NCBI GenBank assembly: GCA_964507045.1
Contig: CAZDOO010000008.1
Location: 33,325 to 97,324, forward strand
DNA: 64,000 nt
Direction: 5' to 3'
Origin: UBA8199 sp964507045
GTDB taxonomy: Bacteria; Verrucomicrobiota; Verrucomicrobiia; Limisphaerales; UBA8199
Shown piece after piece: positions 8,541 to 17,410 of the stretch. A program made the position numbers and the translations under genes. The notes below the pieces were generated by a model. The model searched no databases. It saw only the letters and a list, made by a program, of their open reading frames with translations, and was not told the origin of the DNA. Every line of letters starts with the position of its first letter. Positions within the stretch are counted from its first letter, which is position 1.

Positions 8541-9251
8541 ATGAGCGGCACACGCCTCAAGGACCAGCCTGCCAGTGAACGTCCGCGCGAGCGGCTGGCC
8601 GCCCTGGGCCCCAATGCTCTCAGCCAGGCCGAGTTGGTTGCTATTCTCCTGCGCACGGGTCTCAAAGGTGCCAATGCCGTGGAGATCGGGAAGGAGTTGC
8701 TCGCGAAGCATGGGTCATTGCACGCGTTGGCCTGCGCCTCCATCGAAGACCTGCAACAAGTCAAAGGCATCGGCCGCGACAAGGCGGTAACACTGGCTGC
8801 CGCCTTCACACTGGCGCGCAAGATGGCCGAGGAGTTGCGCGGCGAGTCTCCCCTCCTCGACACGCCGGAGGCCGTCGCCGCGCTCATGCGCGAAGATGTC
8901 CGCCTGCGTAACGTCGAAGCCTTTCAAGTCCTCCTGCTCAACACGCGGCGCCGCCTCATCAGCGTGGTGAAGATCTCCGATGGCACGCTTGACACCATCC
9001 TTGTCCACCCGCGGGACGTCTTCAAACCGGCCATTGCCGCCAACGCCGCCGCTGTGGTCCTGCTCCACAATCATCCTTCCGGAGAATCCACCCCCTCGGA
9101 AGCGGACATCAAAGTAACCCGGGACCTTATCCGCGCCGGCCAGTTGCTCAAGATCGAGGTGCTGGACCATGTCATCCTCGGTCGCGCCACACAGGAACGG
9201 CCCAAGGACTACATGTCCCTGCGCGAGTTGGGCTACTTCGCGGGCTGCTGA
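8541..9251 (+). CDS. radC: RadC family JAB/MPN+ protein
   Basis: 236 residues. An N-terminal helix-hairpin-helix-like region (about 15-90) includes GANAVEIGKELLAKHGSLHAL and KGIGRDKAVTLAAAF. The C-terminal RadC domain carries the metal-binding JAMM motif HNHPSGESTPSEADI at about residues 175-190, preceded by a conserved glutamate-containing strand near NVEAFQVLLLNTRRRLI. The family was once tied to DNA repair, but its biochemical function is unresolved. The length is normal and the protein looks intact. It is transcribed away from the long palindrome at 8151-8235 and converges with the Gfo/Idh/MocA gene, with 11 bp between stops. Confidence 0.92.
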   Translation: MSGTRLKDQPASERPRERLAALGPNALSQAELVAILLRTGLKGANAVEIGKELLAKHGSLHALACASIEDLQQVKGIGRDKAVTLAAAFTLARKMAEELRGESPLLDTPEAVAALMREDVRLRNVEAFQVLLLNTRRRLISVVKISDGTLDTILVHPRDVFKPAIAANAAAVVLLHNHPSGESTPSEADIKVTRDLIRAGQLLKIEVLDHVILGRATQERPKDYMSLRELGYFAGC

Positions 9252-9262
9252 TTAACGCGCAA

Positions 9263-10546
9263 TTACACCTTCCATGGTCCGCGTTTGGGGCGGTCCAACC
9301 ATTGGTTGGCTTCGCGGTCACCAATGAAGCGTTCCTTGGCCGGGTTCCAGCGCAGGCGCCGGTGGTTCCAGTAAGCCAGGTTGCCTAAGTGGCAGACGGT
9401 GACAGAACGGCAGCCAATCTCAACGTCGCAGATGGGGCGTTTGCGGCTGCGCATGCAGTCCAGGAAGTCCTTGGTGTGGCTGTGGCTCTTGTAGAGGCGA
9501 ATGGCTTTGTCGCCCAGCGGTTCCTCGGCCAGGGCGGCGGGCGTGGCCTCGAACTTGCCGCGGTTGACGAGAATCCTGCCTTCGGTGCCAATGAAGAGCA
9601 CCCCGCCGCTGTCGCCGTGGATCATCTCGACGCCGTTGGCGTAAAGGTAGCGCACGCCGCGATTCGCTTTGGGGTCCGCCGGCGGGATGATCTCCACCGG
9701 CCCGCTCTCGTCCATGCCCAGGCCCCACTGGGCGATGTCAAAGTGGTGCGCCCCCCAGTCGGTCATCATGCCGCCTGAGAATTCACGGTAGTCCCGCCAG
9801 TTGGGGAAGTGCTGATGCACGCCGCGGGGGCTGAGCACGGAATTGTAGGGTCGCAACGCGGCGGGCCCGAGCCACAGGTCCCAATTCAGGCCGGGCTCCA
9901 TCGGTTCCTCCGGCAGGTTGCACGGCACCGAGGGCGGCCCGACGTCCACAATGACCTGTTTGACCTTCCCAATGCGCCCGTTGCGCACCAACTCGCAGGC
10001 CTTGCGGAACTCGCCCGAGGACCGCTGCATCGAGCCGGTCTGGAACACCCGGTCGTATTTCCGGGCCGCCTTTACCATCGCGCGGGCCTCGTGAATGGTC
10101 AGCGAGAGCGGCTTCTCGCAGTAAATGTCCTTGCCCGCTTTGCAGGCGGCAATGGCGATATAGGCGTGCCAATGGTCCGGGGCGGCGATCACTACCGCGT
10201 CAATGTCCTTGCGCGCGAGCAGGTCACGGAAGTCCTTGTAGCCGGTGCAGCCCTGGTACTCCTTGTCGCCTTTGATGCTGTAGAACTCGTCCACCATGCG
10301 GCGATGGTGATCTCGCCGGGTAGTGTCCACGTCGCACACGGCCACCACCTGTGTGTCGGGCATGGCCAGGAAGTTGTTGGTGAGACCGCGGCCCTGGGTA
10401 CCGGTGCCAATGACACCCAACGTGATGCGGTCATTCGGGCCTTTCCGGGCCGAGGCCGGGCGGGCGGCATGAAGCAACAGCGGGGTTGTGAGCGCGGCGG
10501 CGGAAGCCGCTTTCAGGAACTGACGGCGATTCAGTTGGCGTAGCAT
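9263..10546 (-). CDS. Tat-exported Gfo/Idh/MocA family oxidoreductase
   Basis: 427 residues. The N-terminus has a twin-arginine signal, NRRQFLKAASAAALTTPLLL, so the folded, cofactor-loaded protein is predicted to be exported. A Rossmann fold follows with ITLGVIGTGTQGRG (about 42-55), the typical dinucleotide-binding glycine motif of this family. VIAAPDHWHAYIAIAACKAG and DIYCEKPLSLTIHEARAMV give the conserved EKP motif, whose lysine is usually catalytic. The C-terminal half is the alpha/beta substrate domain (DWGAHHFDIAQWGLGMDESG). These exported oxidoreductases are expanded in Verrucomicrobia and Planctomycetes and are thought to act on sugars or cyclitols. The substrate is unknown. It is divergent from gltB across a 254-bp region. 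Confidence 0.88.
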   Translation of the reverse strand: MLRQLNRRQFLKAASAAALTTPLLLHAARPASARKGPNDRITLGVIGTGTQGRGLTNNFLAMPDTQVVAVCDVDTTRRDHHRRMVDEFYSIKGDKEYQGCTGYKDFRDLLARKDIDAVVIAAPDHWHAYIAIAACKAGKDIYCEKPLSLTIHEARAMVKAARKYDRVFQTGSMQRSSGEFRKACELVRNGRIGKVKQVIVDVGPPSVPCNLPEEPMEPGLNWDLWLGPAALRPYNSVLSPRGVHQHFPNWRDYREFSGGMMTDWGAHHFDIAQWGLGMDESGPVEIIPPADPKANRGVRYLYANGVEMIHGDSGGVLFIGTEGRILVNRGKFEATPAALAEEPLGDKAIRLYKSHSHTKDFLDCMRSRKRPICDVEIGCRSVTVCHLGNLAYWNHRRLRWNPAKERFIGDREANQWLDRPKRGPWKV

Positions 10547-10640
10547 GACGCCGCCCAGTGTTGGCTGCCTGCGACCGATGGGCGAGCAAATTGTTGCCCG
10601 GACATGAACCCCTGTGCGTCCCGAAGCCGCAGCGCGCCCC

Positions 10641-10676
10641 TGCCTGGTCGGAGTATTAAGTGAGCTTAATCAGGCA
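10641..10676. promoter_or_regulatory. Nested inverted repeat between oxidoreductase gene and gltB
   Basis: ATTAAG (10655-10660) and CTTAAT (10665-10670) form a 6-bp inverted repeat with a 4-base spacer. Immediately outside, CAGGCA (10671-10676) pairs with TGCCTG (10641-10646), leaving an 8-base bulge on the left. Its position between divergent genes, upstream of the gltB promoter candidate, would suit an operator. No regulator can be named. Confidence 0.35.
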
Positions 10677-10724
10677 GTGGTGACAAATTGAACCGCTCAC
10701 CTTCCCTTTGGCCAAAACCAGATA

Positions 10725-10754
10725 TTGCAAGTTATGACAGTCTGAGCAAATAAT
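10725..10754 (+). promoter_or_regulatory. Candidate sigma-70 promoter for gltBD
   Basis: TTGCAA (10725-10730) is followed after 17-18 bp by AAATAA/AATAAT (10748-10754), in a locally AT-rich stretch of otherwise GC-rich DNA, about 47 bp before the gltB start codon. This is motif matching only. Confidence 0.35.
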
Positions 10755-10800
10755 AACCTAATTTAGTTATGTTTGGCAGAGAGATGTTTGTCTCCCGCAG

Positions 10801-13800
10801 ATGACAATTAGCAAAGACAATTGCAGTCGGGCAAATCGGACCGGTCCCCCGGCCCGGCAGGGCCTTTATGACCCGCAGTTCGAGCATGAATCCTGCGGCG
10901 TGGGATTTGTGGTCAACGTCAAGGGCCGGAAGTCCCATGCCATCATCCAGCAGGCGATGCAGGCACTGCTCAACCTCAATCACCGGGGCGCGTGCGGCTG
11001 CGAGGCCAACACCGGGGATGGCGCGGGGATCCTTATCCAGGTGCCGCACGAGTTCCTGAAGCTGGCGGCCCGCGAGGGGCGCTTCGCACTGCCGGCGGCC
11101 GGGGACTACGGCGTCGGCATGGTGTTCCTGCCTCCTGATGCGGCTGAGCGTGCCGAGTGTGAGAAGGTATTCGCGGGCATCGCCGCGGAGGAAGGCCAGC
11201 CGGTTCTGGGCTGGCGCACGATCCCCACCAGCAACGCCACCTTGGGCGCCACCGCCCGGGCGGCCGAGCCGCTGATGCGCCAGGTCTTCCTGGCGCGCAA
11301 TGCGAAGCTGGCCGAGGACGCGGCGTTCGAACGCAAGCTCTTTGTCATTCGCCGGCGCGCCGAAAACGCCATCCGCTACTCCGGCAAAGTTGCCGGCGGC
11401 GAGTTCTTTTACGTATCCAGCCTTTCCTGCAAGACGGTGGTTTACAAGGGCATGCTGCTGACCGAGCAGCTTAGCTCCTATTATCCCGACCTGTCGCACC
11501 CGGCGATGGAGTCGGCGCTGGCCCTGGTGCATTCCCGGTTCAGCACCAATACCTTTCCCAGTTGGAACCGCGCCCACCCCTATCGCTACCTGGCCCACAA
11601 TGGCGAGATCAACACCCTGCGCGGCAACGTCAACTGGATGCACGCTCGCCAGGCGATGTTCGAATCCGATCTGTTCGGCGATGACCTGAAGAAGGTCTTG
11701 CCGGTGATCTGCGCCGACGGCAGCGACTCGGCCATGCTCGACAATTGCCTCGAACTGCTGGTGCTGGCCGGCCGACCGCTGCCGCACGCGATGATGATGA
11801 TGATCCCGGAGCCGTGGACGAAGCATGAGTCCATGAGCGCCGAGAAACGCGCTTTCTACGAGTACCATTCCTGCCTGATGGAGCCTTGGGACGGCCCGGC
11901 CTCGATCGCTTTCACCGATGGCCGCCTGATTGGCGCCGTCCTGGATCGCAACGGCCTGCGCCCTTCGCGCTACTATGTGACCAAAGACGATCTGGTCATC
12001 ATGGCCAGCGAGGTCGGGGTGCTGGACATCCCGGCCGACCGCATCGCGCAGAAAGGCCGCCTGCAGCCGGGACGCATGTTCCTGGTGGATACGGAGGAAG
12101 GCCGGATTGTGGCCGACGAGGAGATCAAGCACCGCATTGCCACCGCGCATCCGTATCGCGAGTGGCTGGATCAGAACCTGATCCGGCTGGCCGATGTTCC
12201 CGACCCGCACATTCTGCCCGAGCCGGACCACGAGACGGTCCTCCAGCGCCAGCTCGCCTTCGGCTACACCTTCGAGGATTTGCGCCTCCTGATGCTGCCC
12301 ATGGCCCGCGACGGCGCCGAGGCGATTGGCTCCATGGGCACCGACACGCCGCTGGCGGTGCTCTCCAACAAGCCGCAGCCGCTCTCCAACTACTTCCAGC
12401 AGCTCTTTGCGCAGGTGACCAACCCGCCGATTGACTGCATCCGCGAGGAGATCGTTACCGGCACCGAGACGGCCATTGGTTCCGAGCGCAACTTGCTCCA
12501 GCCCACACCGGAGCACGCCCGACTCGTCGAGCTCAAGTCTCCCATCCTCACCAACGAGGAGTTCGCCAAACTCAAGCACATTGACCTGCCCGGCTTCAAG
12601 TCGGTCACCTTCCCGATCTTGTTCCAGGTTGCCGATGGCCCGGCGGGCCTGGAGAAGGCCATGGACGATTTGTGCCGCCAAGTTAGCCAAGCGATCCGGG
12701 ACGGTATTAATGTTGTCGTGCTTTCCGACCGCGGCGTGAACCGGGACTGGGCGCCAATTCCATCGTTGCTCGCGGTGGCGGGCGTGCATCATCACTTGAT
12801 CCGGGAAGGCACCCGCACCCGCGTCGGGCTGGTGCTCGAATCCGGCGGACCGCGCGAGGTCCATCAGTATTCACTGCTGATTGGCTACGGCTGCGGCGCG
12901 ATCAATCCCTACCTGGCCTTTGAGACCCTCGACGACATGCTGCGGCAGGGGCTGCTGACCGGCATTGACCACCAGACCGCCTGCAAGAACTACCTCAAGG
13001 CGGCCATGAAGGGCGTAGTGAAGGTGCTCTCGAAGATGGGCATCTCCACCATCCAGAGCTACTGGGGCGCGCAGATCTTCGAGGCGGTCGGGCTGAAGCG
13101 GTCTTTCATTGACAAGTATTTCACCGGCACGCCCTCCCGGGTCGAAGGCGTGGGCATCGAAGTCATTGCGCAGGAGGTCCTGCTGCGGCACCAGCGCGCC
13201 TTCCCGGACCGGCAGGCCAACAGTTATGTCCTCGACTCCGGCGGCCGCTACCAGTGGCGCGAAGACGGGGAGTATCACCTGTTCAATCCCCAGACCATTC
13301 ATAAGTTGCAGTCCGCGGTGCGCACCGGGAGCTACCGGACCTTCAAGGAGTATTCCGCCCTGATCAATGAGCAGAGCCGGCACTATTGCACGCTGCGCGG
13401 CTTGCTGGACTTCAAGAAGGTCAAGCCGATTCCCATTGAAGAAGTCGAGTCGGTCGAGAGCATCATGAAGCGCTTCAAGTCCGGTGCCATGAGCTACGGC
13501 TCCATCAGCCAGGAGGCCCACGAAACCCTCGCCATCGCCATGAATCGCATCGGCGGCAAGAGCAACACCGGCGAAGGTGGCGAAGCCCCGGAACGTTATG
13601 GCGCGCTGCCCGGCGGCGATTCCAAGAACAGCGCCATCAAGCAGGTCGCCTCCGGCCGCTTCGGCGTCACCAGCCTTTACCTGGTCAACGCCAAGGAGCT
13701 GCAGATCAAGATGGCCCAGGGCGCCAAGCCGGGCGAGGGCGGCCAGTTGCCCGGCCCGAAGGTTTATCCCTGGATTGCCAAGGTTCGCCATTCGACCCCG

Positions 13801-15429
13801 GGCGTCGGGTTGATCTCGCCCCCGCCGCACCACGACATCTACTCGATCGAGGACCTGGCCGAGTTGATCCACGATCTCAAGAACGCCAACCATCACGCCC
13901 GCATCAGCGTCAAGCTGGTCTCCGAAGTGGGCGTGGGAACAGTGGCGGCCGGGGTTGCTAAAGCGCATGCGGATGTCGTGCTCATCAGCGGTTACGACGG
14001 CGGCACGGGCGCGTCGCCGCTCACCGGCATCAAACACGCGGGCATTCCCTGGGAGCTTGGCCTGGCCGAGACGCACCAGACCCTGGTCCTGAACAACCTC
14101 CGCTCGCGCATTATCGTCGAGACCGACGGCCAGCTCCGTACGGGCCGCGACGTGGTCATCGCCGCGCTGCTTGGGGCCGAGGAATTCGGCTTTGCCACTC
14201 CGACGCTCGTGGCGATGGGCTGCATCATGATGCGCGTCTGCCACCTCAACACCTGCCCGGCCGGTGTCGCCACCCAGAACCCGGAGCTGCGCAAGCGCTT
14301 CGCCGGCACTCCCGAGCACGTTGTCAATTTGATGCGCATGATCGCCGAGGAGGTGCGCGAGCTGATGGCCCAGCTCGGCTTCCGGCAGATGAACAAGATG
14401 ATCGGCCGCAGCGACCGCCTCGAAGTCAGGAAGGCCGTGGACCACTGGAAGGCCAAGGGCGTGGACTTCAGCCAAATCCTTTATCAGGTCGAAGTGCCCA
14501 CCGAGGTGGGCCGTTTCTGCCAGATTCCCCAGGACCACGGTCTGGACAAGGCGTTCGACAACACCGTCCTGCGCAGCCTCTGCGCGCCGGCGATTGAACG
14601 CCAGGAGAAGGTTTTGGCCTTCCTCCCCATCCGCAATGTCCACCGCGTTGTTGGCACCATGGTTGGCAGCGAGATCACCCGGCGCTGGGGCGCCGAAGGG
14701 TTGCCGGAGGACACCATCGAGATTCATTTCACCGGCAGTGCCGGGCAAAGCTTCGGCGCGTTCCTGCCCCGGGGCATGACCTTCTACCTGGAGGGAGACT
14801 CGAACGATTACCTCGGCAAAGGCCTGTCCGGCGGCAAGCTCATCGTGCTCCCGCCCGCGCAGTCCACTTTTGTGCCCGAGGAGAACATCATCGTGGGCAA
14901 CGTGGCCATCTACGGCGCAACCAGCGGCGAGGCCTACATCCGCGGCATGGCTGGCGAGCGTTTCTGCGTCCGCAACAGCGGGGTGGAGGCGGTGGTGGAA
15001 TCCGTCGGCGATCATGGCTGCGAGTACATGACCGGCGGGCGCGTGGTCGTGCTCGGGCGGACGGGGCGCAACTTTGCCGCGGGCATGTCCGGCGGCGTGG
15101 CCTACGTGCTGGACGAAGCCGGGGATTTCCCCCGCCGCTGCAACCTGCAGATGGTCGGTCTGGAGAAGCTGGAAGATGCGGACGAAATCAAGCTGGTCCG
15201 CGACATGGTCCAGCGGCACCAGACCTATACCCAGAGCGCCTTGGCGGCCCGGGTGCTGGCCAACTGGCCGCAGATGGTATCCAAGTTCGTCAAGGTCATG
15301 CCGAAGGATTACAAACGGGTTCTGCAAGCCGTGAAGCGCGTGCAGGACTCCGGCCTGAGCGGCGAGCAGGCCATCATGGCTGCGTTCGAGGAAAACGCCC
15401 GCGACGCCGCCCGCATTGGCGGCGGATAG
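10801..15429 (+). CDS. gltB: Glutamate synthase large subunit
   Basis: 1542 residues, the normal size for bacterial GltB. It takes the amide of glutamine and transfers it to 2-oxoglutarate, giving two glutamates, in complex with GltD. The N-terminal class II amidotransferase nucleophile is Cys32 in EHESCGVGFV; the preceding 31 residues would be a cleaved propeptide. The glutaminase domain spans roughly 32-420, the central domain about 480-770 and the FMN/2-oxoglutarate barrel about 840-1210 (KSNTGEGGEAPERYGAL, GYDGGTGASPL). The [3Fe-4S] ligands are Cys1141, Cys1147 and Cys1152 in CIMMRVCHLNTC. A GXGXG beta-helix domain closes the protein. It is followed by gltD 10 bp downstream, forming an operon. 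All key residues are present. Confidence 0.97.
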   Translation: MTISKDNCSRANRTGPPARQGLYDPQFEHESCGVGFVVNVKGRKSHAIIQQAMQALLNLNHRGACGCEANTGDGAGILIQVPHEFLKLAAREGRFALPAAGDYGVGMVFLPPDAAERAECEKVFAGIAAEEGQPVLGWRTIPTSNATLGATARAAEPLMRQVFLARNAKLAEDAAFERKLFVIRRRAENAIRYSGKVAGGEFFYVSSLSCKTVVYKGMLLTEQLSSYYPDLSHPAMESALALVHSRFSTNTFPSWNRAHPYRYLAHNGEINTLRGNVNWMHARQAMFESDLFGDDLKKVLPVICADGSDSAMLDNCLELLVLAGRPLPHAMMMMIPEPWTKHESMSAEKRAFYEYHSCLMEPWDGPASIAFTDGRLIGAVLDRNGLRPSRYYVTKDDLVIMASEVGVLDIPADRIAQKGRLQPGRMFLVDTEEGRIVADEEIKHRIATAHPYREWLDQNLIRLADVPDPHILPEPDHETVLQRQLAFGYTFEDLRLLMLPMARDGAEAIGSMGTDTPLAVLSNKPQPLSNYFQQLFAQVTNPPIDCIREEIVTGTETAIGSERNLLQPTPEHARLVELKSPILTNEEFAKLKHIDLPGFKSVTFPILFQVADGPAGLEKAMDDLCRQVSQAIRDGINVVVLSDRGVNRDWAPIPSLLAVAGVHHHLIREGTRTRVGLVLESGGPREVHQYSLLIGYGCGAINPYLAFETLDDMLRQGLLTGIDHQTACKNYLKAAMKGVVKVLSKMGISTIQSYWGAQIFEAVGLKRSFIDKYFTGTPSRVEGVGIEVIAQEVLLRHQRAFPDRQANSYVLDSGGRYQWREDGEYHLFNPQTIHKLQSAVRTGSYRTFKEYSALINEQSRHYCTLRGLLDFKKVKPIPIEEVESVESIMKRFKSGAMSYGSISQEAHETLAIAMNRIGGKSNTGEGGEAPERYGALPGGDSKNSAIKQVASGRFGVTSLYLVNAKELQIKMAQGAKPGEGGQLPGPKVYPWIAKVRHSTPGVGLISPPPHHDIYSIEDLAELIHDLKNANHHARISVKLVSEVGVGTVAAGVAKAHADVVLISGYDGGTGASPLTGIKHAGIPWELGLAETHQTLVLNNLRSRIIVETDGQLRTGRDVVIAALLGAEEFGFATPTLVAMGCIMMRVCHLNTCPAGVATQNPELRKRFAGTPEHVVNLMRMIAEEVRELMAQLGFRQMNKMIGRSDRLEVRKAVDHWKAKGVDFSQILYQVEVPTEVGRFCQIPQDHGLDKAFDNTVLRSLCAPAIERQEKVLAFLPIRNVHRVVGTMVGSEITRRWGAEGLPEDTIEIHFTGSAGQSFGAFLPRGMTFYLEGDSNDYLGKGLSGGKLIVLPPAQSTFVPEENIIVGNVAIYGATSGEAYIRGMAGERFCVRNSGVEAVVESVGDHGCEYMTGGRVVVLGRTGRNFAAGMSGGVAYVLDEAGDFPRRCNLQMVGLEKLEDADEIKLVRDMVQRHQTYTQSALAARVLANWPQMVSKFVKVMPKDYKRVLQAVKRVQDSGLSGEQAIMAAFEENARDAARIGGG

Positions 15430-15439
15430 ATCTACACTT

Positions 15440-16924
15440 ATGGGCAAACCCACTGGTTTCATCGAATACCTGCGCGAACTGCCACAGGACCGCGCCGCGC
15501 TCGATCGCATCCGCGACTGGAACGAGTTCCATCAGCGCCTCGATCCGGCCAAGCTACACGAGCAGGCCGCCCGCTGCATGGACTGCGGCGTTCCGTTTTG
15601 CCACACCGGCACCCTGATCAGTGGCATGGCCGCCGGCTGTCCGATCCACAATCTCATCCCCGAATGGAACGACTTGGTCTATCGCGGCCTCTGGCAGGAA
15701 GCTCTCGAACGCCTGCACAAGACCAACAACTTTCCTGACTTCACCAGCCGGGTCTGCCCCGCCCCCTGCGAAGGCTCCTGCGTCCTGGGCATCAACGATC
15801 CTCCGGTCACCATCAAGAGCCTCGAATATGCCATCATTGATCGCGGCTGGGAGAAGGGCTGGGTTGTGCCGCAGCCGCCCAAGGTCCGGACGGGCAAAAA
15901 AGTCGCTGTTGTCGGCTCCGGACCGGCGGGTCTCTGCGCCGCCGCCCAACTCAACAAGGCCGGCCACTTGGTCACCGTCTTCGAGCGCGCCGATCGCGTG
16001 GGTGGGCTGCTCATGTATGGCATTCCCAACATGAAGCTGGACAAGGAGAAGGTTGTTCTGCCCCGCATTGCGCAACTGGAAGCCGAGGGCGTCCGGTTCC
16101 TCACCGGCACGGAGGTCGGCGCCGGCTACCCCGCCAAGAAGCTGCTCAAGGAGTTCGACGCGGTCGTGCTCTGTACCGGCGCCACCCAACCCCGGGACTT
16201 GCCCGTGGAGGGCCGAGACCTCAAGGGTATTCACTTTGCGATTGATTTCCTGACCCATAACACCCGCCGCCTGCTGAATGGCAAGGAGCACGACGGCTTC
16301 ATTTCCGCCGCGGACAAGGATGTGATGGTCATCGGCGGGGGCGATACCGGCACCGATTGTGTCGGCACGGCCCTGCGCCACGGCTGCCGGAGCGTCGTCC
16401 AGGTGGAAATTCTGCCTCGCCCGCCCCAGAACCGCGCGCCCGACAATCCCTGGCCCGAGTGGCCCAGGATCTATCGTCTGGACTACGGCCAGGAAGAAGC
16501 CGCCGCCCGCTTCGGCGCCGACCCGCGTGTTTACCTGACGACCGCCAAGAAGTTCACCGGCGACAAGCAGGGTTGCGTGAAGGAAGTTCTCAGCGTGCAG
16601 ATCCAATGGGAGCGCAACGAGAAAGGCCAGTTTGTGCCCAGGGAAGTGCCGGGCACCGAACAGGTGCGACCCGCTCAGCTCGTTCTGCTGGCTATGGGCT
16701 TCCTCGGGCCGGAGCCGGCCCTGCTCGAGCAACTTGGCATCCAGCGGGACCCGCGTTCAAACGTCAAAGCCGCCTTTGAGCAATACACCACCAACATTAA
16801 AGGCGTGTTCGCCGCCGGCGACTGTCGCCGCGGCCAAAGCCTGGTGGTCTGGGCCTTTAACGAAGGACGCGGCGCCGCCCGCGAGTGCGATCGCTATCTC
16901 ATGGGCAATACCAGCCTGCCCTAA
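15440..16924 (+). CDS. gltD: Glutamate synthase small subunit
   Basis: 494 residues from ATG 15440, 10 bp after gltB; an in-frame start inside gltB at 15416 is unlikely because MGKPTGFIEYLRELPQDR is the usual GltD beginning. The cysteine-rich N-terminal part (CMDCGVPFC, CPIHN, VCPAPCEGSC) binds the [4Fe-4S] clusters. A FAD-binding Rossmann motif VAVVGSGPAGLCAAAQL follows at about 150, and an NADPH-binding motif VMVIGGGDTGTDCVGTA at about 300. The C-terminal GVFAAGDCRRGQSLVVWA is the conserved FAD-contacting end. It supplies electrons from NADPH to the GltB FMN and Fe-S centre. The operon with gltB is clear. Confidence 0.97.
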   Translation: MGKPTGFIEYLRELPQDRAALDRIRDWNEFHQRLDPAKLHEQAARCMDCGVPFCHTGTLISGMAAGCPIHNLIPEWNDLVYRGLWQEALERLHKTNNFPDFTSRVCPAPCEGSCVLGINDPPVTIKSLEYAIIDRGWEKGWVVPQPPKVRTGKKVAVVGSGPAGLCAAAQLNKAGHLVTVFERADRVGGLLMYGIPNMKLDKEKVVLPRIAQLEAEGVRFLTGTEVGAGYPAKKLLKEFDAVVLCTGATQPRDLPVEGRDLKGIHFAIDFLTHNTRRLLNGKEHDGFISAADKDVMVIGGGDTGTDCVGTALRHGCRSVVQVEILPRPPQNRAPDNPWPEWPRIYRLDYGQEEAAARFGADPRVYLTTAKKFTGDKQGCVKEVLSVQIQWERNEKGQFVPREVPGTEQVRPAQLVLLAMGFLGPEPALLEQLGIQRDPRSNVKAAFEQYTTNIKGVFAAGDCRRGQSLVVWAFNEGRGAARECDRYLMGNTSLP

Positions 16925-16930
16925 TAAAGC

Positions 16931-16948
16931 TGCGGGCAGCCGCCCGCA
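16931..16948. terminator. Candidate bidirectional terminator hairpin between gltD and secG
   Basis: TGCGGGC and GCCCGCA form a 7-bp stem with the 4-base loop AGCC between the converging gltD and secG genes. On the minus strand it is followed by CTTTATT, a weak T-rich tail. On the plus strand the tail is poor. Confidence 0.45.
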
Positions 16949-16957
16949 ACCTTCCCA

Positions 16958-17401
16958 TTACTTCTTGGGCGCTGCCGGCGCGGGGCTGGGAGCTTCCGCC
17001 GGGGTCGGGACGACCTTCAGGCTGTTGGAGCCTGGGGTTGCGGCGGGCTTGTCAGCCGGCGCCTGCGGGGTGGTCGCCGGAGCGGCCGGCGCCGCGGGAA
17101 CGCTCGGGACCGGGCTGGCTTGCATCAGCCCCTGCTCGAACGCGCTGGTGGTCCGAGTGTGATAATGGCGCTGCATTACCGAAAGCCCGATTGCCAGGAT
17201 AAAGAAGATGGCCGCGGCGTACTTGGTGATCTTGGTCAGGACATTGCCTGAACCCGCGCCGAACAGGGCATCGGTTGCGCCACCGCCGAACGCCAGGCCA
17301 GCGCCCGCGTCCTTCTTGGGTAGCTGAATCAGCACCAGCAATATCATGGCGAGACAGTCCAGCACCAGCACTACCGTAAGAAAGCCAATTAGGAAACCCA
17401 T
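16958..17401 (-). CDS. secG: Preprotein translocase subunit SecG
   Basis: 147 residues. The N-terminal half is SecG: a first membrane segment (about 3-25, GFLTVVLVLDCLAMILLVLI), the cytoplasmic loop with QLPKKDAGAGLAFGGG and TDALFGAGSGNVLTK, and a second membrane segment (about 60-80). SecG stimulates SecYEG-mediated protein export. After about residue 95 there is a long alanine- and proline-rich tail (PAAPAAPATTPQAPADKPAA) ending in lysines. E. coli SecG (110 residues) lacks such a tail, though extended low-complexity tails occur in other phyla. It is the third gene of pgk-tpiA-secG, 9 bp after tpiA. Linkage of secG with tpiA is widespread in bacteria. Confidence 0.93.
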   Translation of the reverse strand: MGFLIGFLTVVLVLDCLAMILLVLIQLPKKDAGAGLAFGGGATDALFGAGSGNVLTKITKYAAAIFFILAIGLSVMQRHYHTRTTSAFEQGLMQASPVPSVPAAPAAPATTPQAPADKPAATPGSNSLKVVPTPAEAPSPAPAAPKK

Positions 17402-17410
17402 ATATTCTTT

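Noticed and set aside
10732..15510. Very long minus-strand open frames (10732-12864 and 12871-15510) opposite gltB.
   Set aside because: They are shadows of a clearly functional GltB. Their translations are Gly/Ala/Arg/His-rich with no recognisable domain.
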